Source of the DNA: Anaeramoeba flamelloides
Lineage: Eukaryota; Metamonada; Anaeramoebidae
Assembly: GCA_027625915.1 (NCBI GenBank)
Contig: JANTQA010000040.1
Span: 992,001-1,056,000, forward strand
Direction of reading: 5' to 3'
Length of the DNA stretch: 64,000 nucleotides
The notes under the pieces were generated by a model. That model was not told the DNA's origin, did not search any database, and worked only from the letters and a program-made list of their open reading frames with translations. Positions within the stretch are counted from its first letter, which is position 1, and each line of letters begins with the position of its first letter. Shown here piece after piece: positions 61,470 to 64,000 of this stretch. The position numbers were made by a program, and so were the translations under genes.

Positions 61470-64000
61470 TTATTTAAATTTCTGGACAAAGGAATTAAAA
61501 ATCACTAGCAATAGCTGTGAATGCTCTTCTGATTGGCACACTATTTTAAGAATTTTCTTTTTATTTTCAATTTGTACAATTCTTTTCTTTGAGTTATCAA
61601 TTGTTATTTGATTATTTTTTGAAAAAGAGAAGGAATGTTTTTTTTCATTGCGGATTTTGATTTGGAATTGTTTTTTTTGTAAAATAAAAAGAGCGGGTTC
61701 CAAGGGCAACTCCTTTCTAACGACTGCATGTACTAGCCAAACGACTTTACCGCTTTTCAAGCAACTGGACAGGATCGCATTTTGCTTTTTCTTTTGTCCA
61801 ACTTTATTTTTGATAAATTTTCCAATTAGGCAGTTAACATCTGACTTTTGAGGAGGCACAAACGGAGGCAAAATTTTCAAGTTTAATTCGGGAATTTCTT
61901 GGTCTTTTTTCAATTTGGGGTTGTTATTAATTAGCGAATCTTTACCATTCGAAGTGAAATACCTTAGCAATAAAAAAACTATCGTTCTTTTCTGCTGTGT
62001 GCTATTTGACGACAAAAAGATTTGGTTTTCATTGCAGTCAACCAATTGCAAATTTTTTAAATTTTGTGGATCGATCAATATCTTCATTTTTTGGTTCCAT
62101 TTGCTTTCAAACACCTTCCCAACGCTATTTATTGTAATTTTCAATTTCCTTGGATAAAACCAGATCTTGCCCTTTCGAAGCAATTCATTGCCCGTGTTGT
62201 CAATATATAGATCCTGGAAGTGTGCGCCAATCCTCGCATAAAGAAAACTCTCGTCAAAGGCTTGATCGAATTTCCTTTTCAGCCTCTTGACACTTTTGAT
62301 TGTCTTTGGGCCCAAGTCCCGGTTTAAATGCTCGATCCTTCGCTTTTTAGATTTCGCTAATTGGATGATCTCCTGGAATTGCACATTCTCCCAATGGGAA
62401 TATGTGTTCATTAAAAAAAAGCCCTCCAATGGCAATTGCTTACCTTCCGCTTTAATAATCAGATCTAAGATATATTTGGATGAATTTGAATTGCAATATT
62501 CAGGCAATGAATTCGGATAGACTTGTTCAAAGCATTTCTGCTTGAGATTCTCAAATACTAAAAATGAAGTTAAATTCTTTGGTAGATTTTGATATTTTTT
62601 GTTTTTGCCTTTGCCTACATTGCTTTCATTATTTGGATAATTGCTGTTATCATTCACAGCATAACCCCCATTTTTAAAATTATTTTGATTTTCTAATTGC
62701 TGCTGTAAATGGTTGTCTAAATCTTCACTTGACGAAAAACTAAAACTTTGATCATTTGAACTTAGATCTTTATTAAAATCTGAATCTAAACCAGAATAAC
62801 CGTCGCCATCAGTCTCGTCTTCAGATTTCAAATCATCTTTAATTCTTTGATTATCGATTTTAATTCCCTTTTTCAGATTTTTTTTTTTCTTTTCTTTTTC
62901 TTTTTTTCCTTTCCTTTCTTTTTCTTTTTTTCTTTTCCTTTCTTTTTCTTTTTCTTTCTCTTTCTCTTTCTCTTTCTCTTTGACTTTTTCTTTTCCTCTT
63001 TTTTTTCGATTGGCGTTCAGATCAAGATCAACAGAAAAATCACTCAGATCGCTATTTGAAGTATCAGATTTTAATTTACTAAAAATGTCTTCGCTTTTGG
63101 AGGAATTTTGCTTTTCATTTTCTTCGCTGTCCCAGATTCTTTTGTTCCCCAACCATTTTTGTTGTTCAGAATCTAAACTATCAGTGTCTACTGATCCAAT
63201 AGAATCAGGATTTGAATTTGGTTCGGAATTTTCTTTATTATTTTTTATTTTAATTTCTTTCTTGTTTTTGTCTTTTTTTTTGCCTTTCTCTTTATCGTTT
63301 TTTTTTTCTTTCGTTTTTACATTTTGTTTTACTTTTTCTTCTTCTTCTTCTTTGCTCTCTTTTTGATTCTTTTGTTTTGTTTCCTTTTCTTTTTTAATAA
63401 TTTTGGTATCTTCACTTGAATTTTTTCGAAAGGCTTTTGAGTTTGATTGTTTTTCTAATTTAGAATTCATACTCTCAATTTGAAATAATTCGTCTTTTAA
63501 TTGATCTAAATGGGTTTGCTTTTGCTCGTTTTGTTCTTTGATTTTGTTAATCATGTCTAGTAACATTTTTTCTTCTTCTTCATTGTCCAATGCTTTTTCT
63601 TTTTTGTCGTGTGTTTTTTCCTTTTCATTTTGGTTTTCGTTATTCTCTCTTAAAAAGAGGCCTTTTAAATTAAATTCAAGGCTATCTAATAATTTATAGA
63701 AAGGGTTTCCAATCTCCAATGTGAAAAAATCTTTTTCGTTTCGAAAAGGGCTGAATTCTGGGATTTCATGGATGTCGCTTGATGTAATACTAATTTTACA
63801 TCTTTTCTTTTTACAGTTTTTCAGTTTTCGAGAAGCAACAAAGTTCTTTGTTTTCCATTCAAAAAGTAAAACAATTAGCTTGCAAATGTTCTTTTCTTTG
63901 AATTGGCTTTGTAATTGGAATTCTTCGAATTTCAAATTTTTATCAATTAAAAATTCTTTTGTTAAGAATTTGCAAATTGTTTTGAAATTGTTTTTTGTTT
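61470..64000 (-). CDS. Large low-complexity protein, 5' end outside the window
   Basis: The frame is open from the right edge of the window to a TAA at 61470, at least 842 residues, so the true start lies beyond 64000. The first 100 or so visible residues are mixed. Then come several hundred residues dominated by Lys, Glu, Ser, Asp and Asn, including a KEKEKEKEK/RKRKKEKERK tract at about 62880-63000. The C-terminal 330 residues are well mixed and probably folded. They contain PRKLKITINSVGKVFESKW, LKNLQLVDCNENQIFLSS and, near the end, FQIKIRNEKKHSFSFS followed by a terminal helix-like stretch. This beta-rich run with a final amphipathic helix is compatible with PH-like modules, but no signature residue settles it. 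No TM segment is evident. I do not recognise the family. Confidence 0.8.
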   Translation of the reverse strand, partial: TKNNFKTICKFLTKEFLIDKNLKFEEFQLQSQFKEKNICKLIVLLFEWKTKNFVASRKLKNCKKKRCKISITSSDIHEIPEFSPFRNEKDFFTLEIGNPFYKLLDSLEFNLKGLFLRENNENQNEKEKTHDKKEKALDNEEEEKMLLDMINKIKEQNEQKQTHLDQLKDELFQIESMNSKLEKQSNSKAFRKNSSEDTKIIKKEKETKQKNQKESKEEEEEKVKQNVKTKEKKNDKEKGKKKDKNKKEIKIKNNKENSEPNSNPDSIGSVDTDSLDSEQQKWLGNKRIWDSEENEKQNSSKSEDIFSKLKSDTSNSDLSDFSVDLDLNANRKKRGKEKVKEKEKEKEKEKEKERKRKKEKERKGKKEKEKKKKNLKKGIKIDNQRIKDDLKSEDETDGDGYSGLDSDFNKDLSSNDQSFSFSSSEDLDNHLQQQLENQNNFKNGGYAVNDNSNYPNNESNVGKGKNKKYQNLPKNLTSFLVFENLKQKCFEQVYPNSLPEYCNSNSSKYILDLIIKAEGKQLPLEGFFLMNTYSHWENVQFQEIIQLAKSKKRRIEHLNRDLGPKTIKSVKRLKRKFDQAFDESFLYARIGAHFQDLYIDNTGNELLRKGKIWFYPRKLKITINSVGKVFESKWNQKMKILIDPQNLKNLQLVDCNENQIFLSSNSTQQKRTIVFLLLRYFTSNGKDSLINNNPKLKKDQEIPELNLKILPPFVPPQKSDVNCLIGKFIKNKVGQKKKQNAILSSCLKSGKVVWLVHAVVRKELPLEPALFILQKKQFQIKIRNEKKHSFSFSKNNQITIDNSKKRIVQIENKKKILKIVCQSEEHSQLLLVIFNSFVQKFK

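Overview
This is an AT-rich nuclear segment of a unicellular eukaryote. It has spliceosomal introns, vesicle-traffic genes (beta adaptin, p24 cargo receptor), an ABCA-type lipid transporter, an UNC93-like 12-TM protein, a ribosomal protein eS1 copy and a PAS/coiled-coil protein. Lysine/glutamate/asparagine-rich low-complexity tracts, AT-rich introns of up to about 3 kb and a PAS-plus-coil family suggest a free-living amoeboid protist. I favour an Anaeramoeba-like or amoebozoan lineage, but this is inference and I ran no similarity search. Only the standard code is needed: every intact gene ends in TAA or TAG. Layout: (1) 1569-6874, minus: three-exon PAS-domain gene. (2) 6875-12517: gene-poor, with a LINE 3' fragment, a decayed Tc1/mariner element, a dispersed repeat and a TA/TG microsatellite. 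(3) 12518-13438, minus: type II single-pass membrane protein. (4) 13575-15586: cluster of four foldback/MITE elements. (5) 16852-17674, plus: p24/emp24 gene, two exons, KKXX tail. (6) 17675-22833: mobile-element debris, including a hairpin-rich repeat interrupted by a foldback MITE. (7) 22834-31612, plus: beta adaptin, four exons; introns 2 and 3 (3.0 and 2.6 kb) carry nested MITEs and a piggyBac relic. (8) 34325-35487, minus: eS1 (RPS3A) copy with one in-frame TGA and one frameshift. (9) 40166-46091, plus: half-size ABCA transporter, three exons. (10) 46092-54739: long gene-free stretch with several mobile elements. (11) 54740-56461, plus: UNC93-like protein. (12) 61470 to the right edge, minus: large low-complexity protein, 5' end outside the window. 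Several gene models were assembled by joining exons at GT..AG sites whose codon phases match and whose joined peptide fits the family (PAS, adaptin, p24, ABCA, eS1). All nine donors used begin GTAA. Introns are either short (141-412 bp) or long (1.1-3.2 kb); most of the long ones contain repeats. Adaptin, p24 and ABCA all act in or on endomembranes, but nothing suggests an operon: genes lie on both strands, kilobases apart. I see no virus-derived element, CRISPR array or convincing tRNA. The most unusual material is the mobile-element record: three MITE copies with 3-bp TWA duplications, a 197-bp TA-flanked MITE split exactly by another MITE, a foldback insertion with its paralogous empty site in the same window, and a repeat family built from tandem hairpins.
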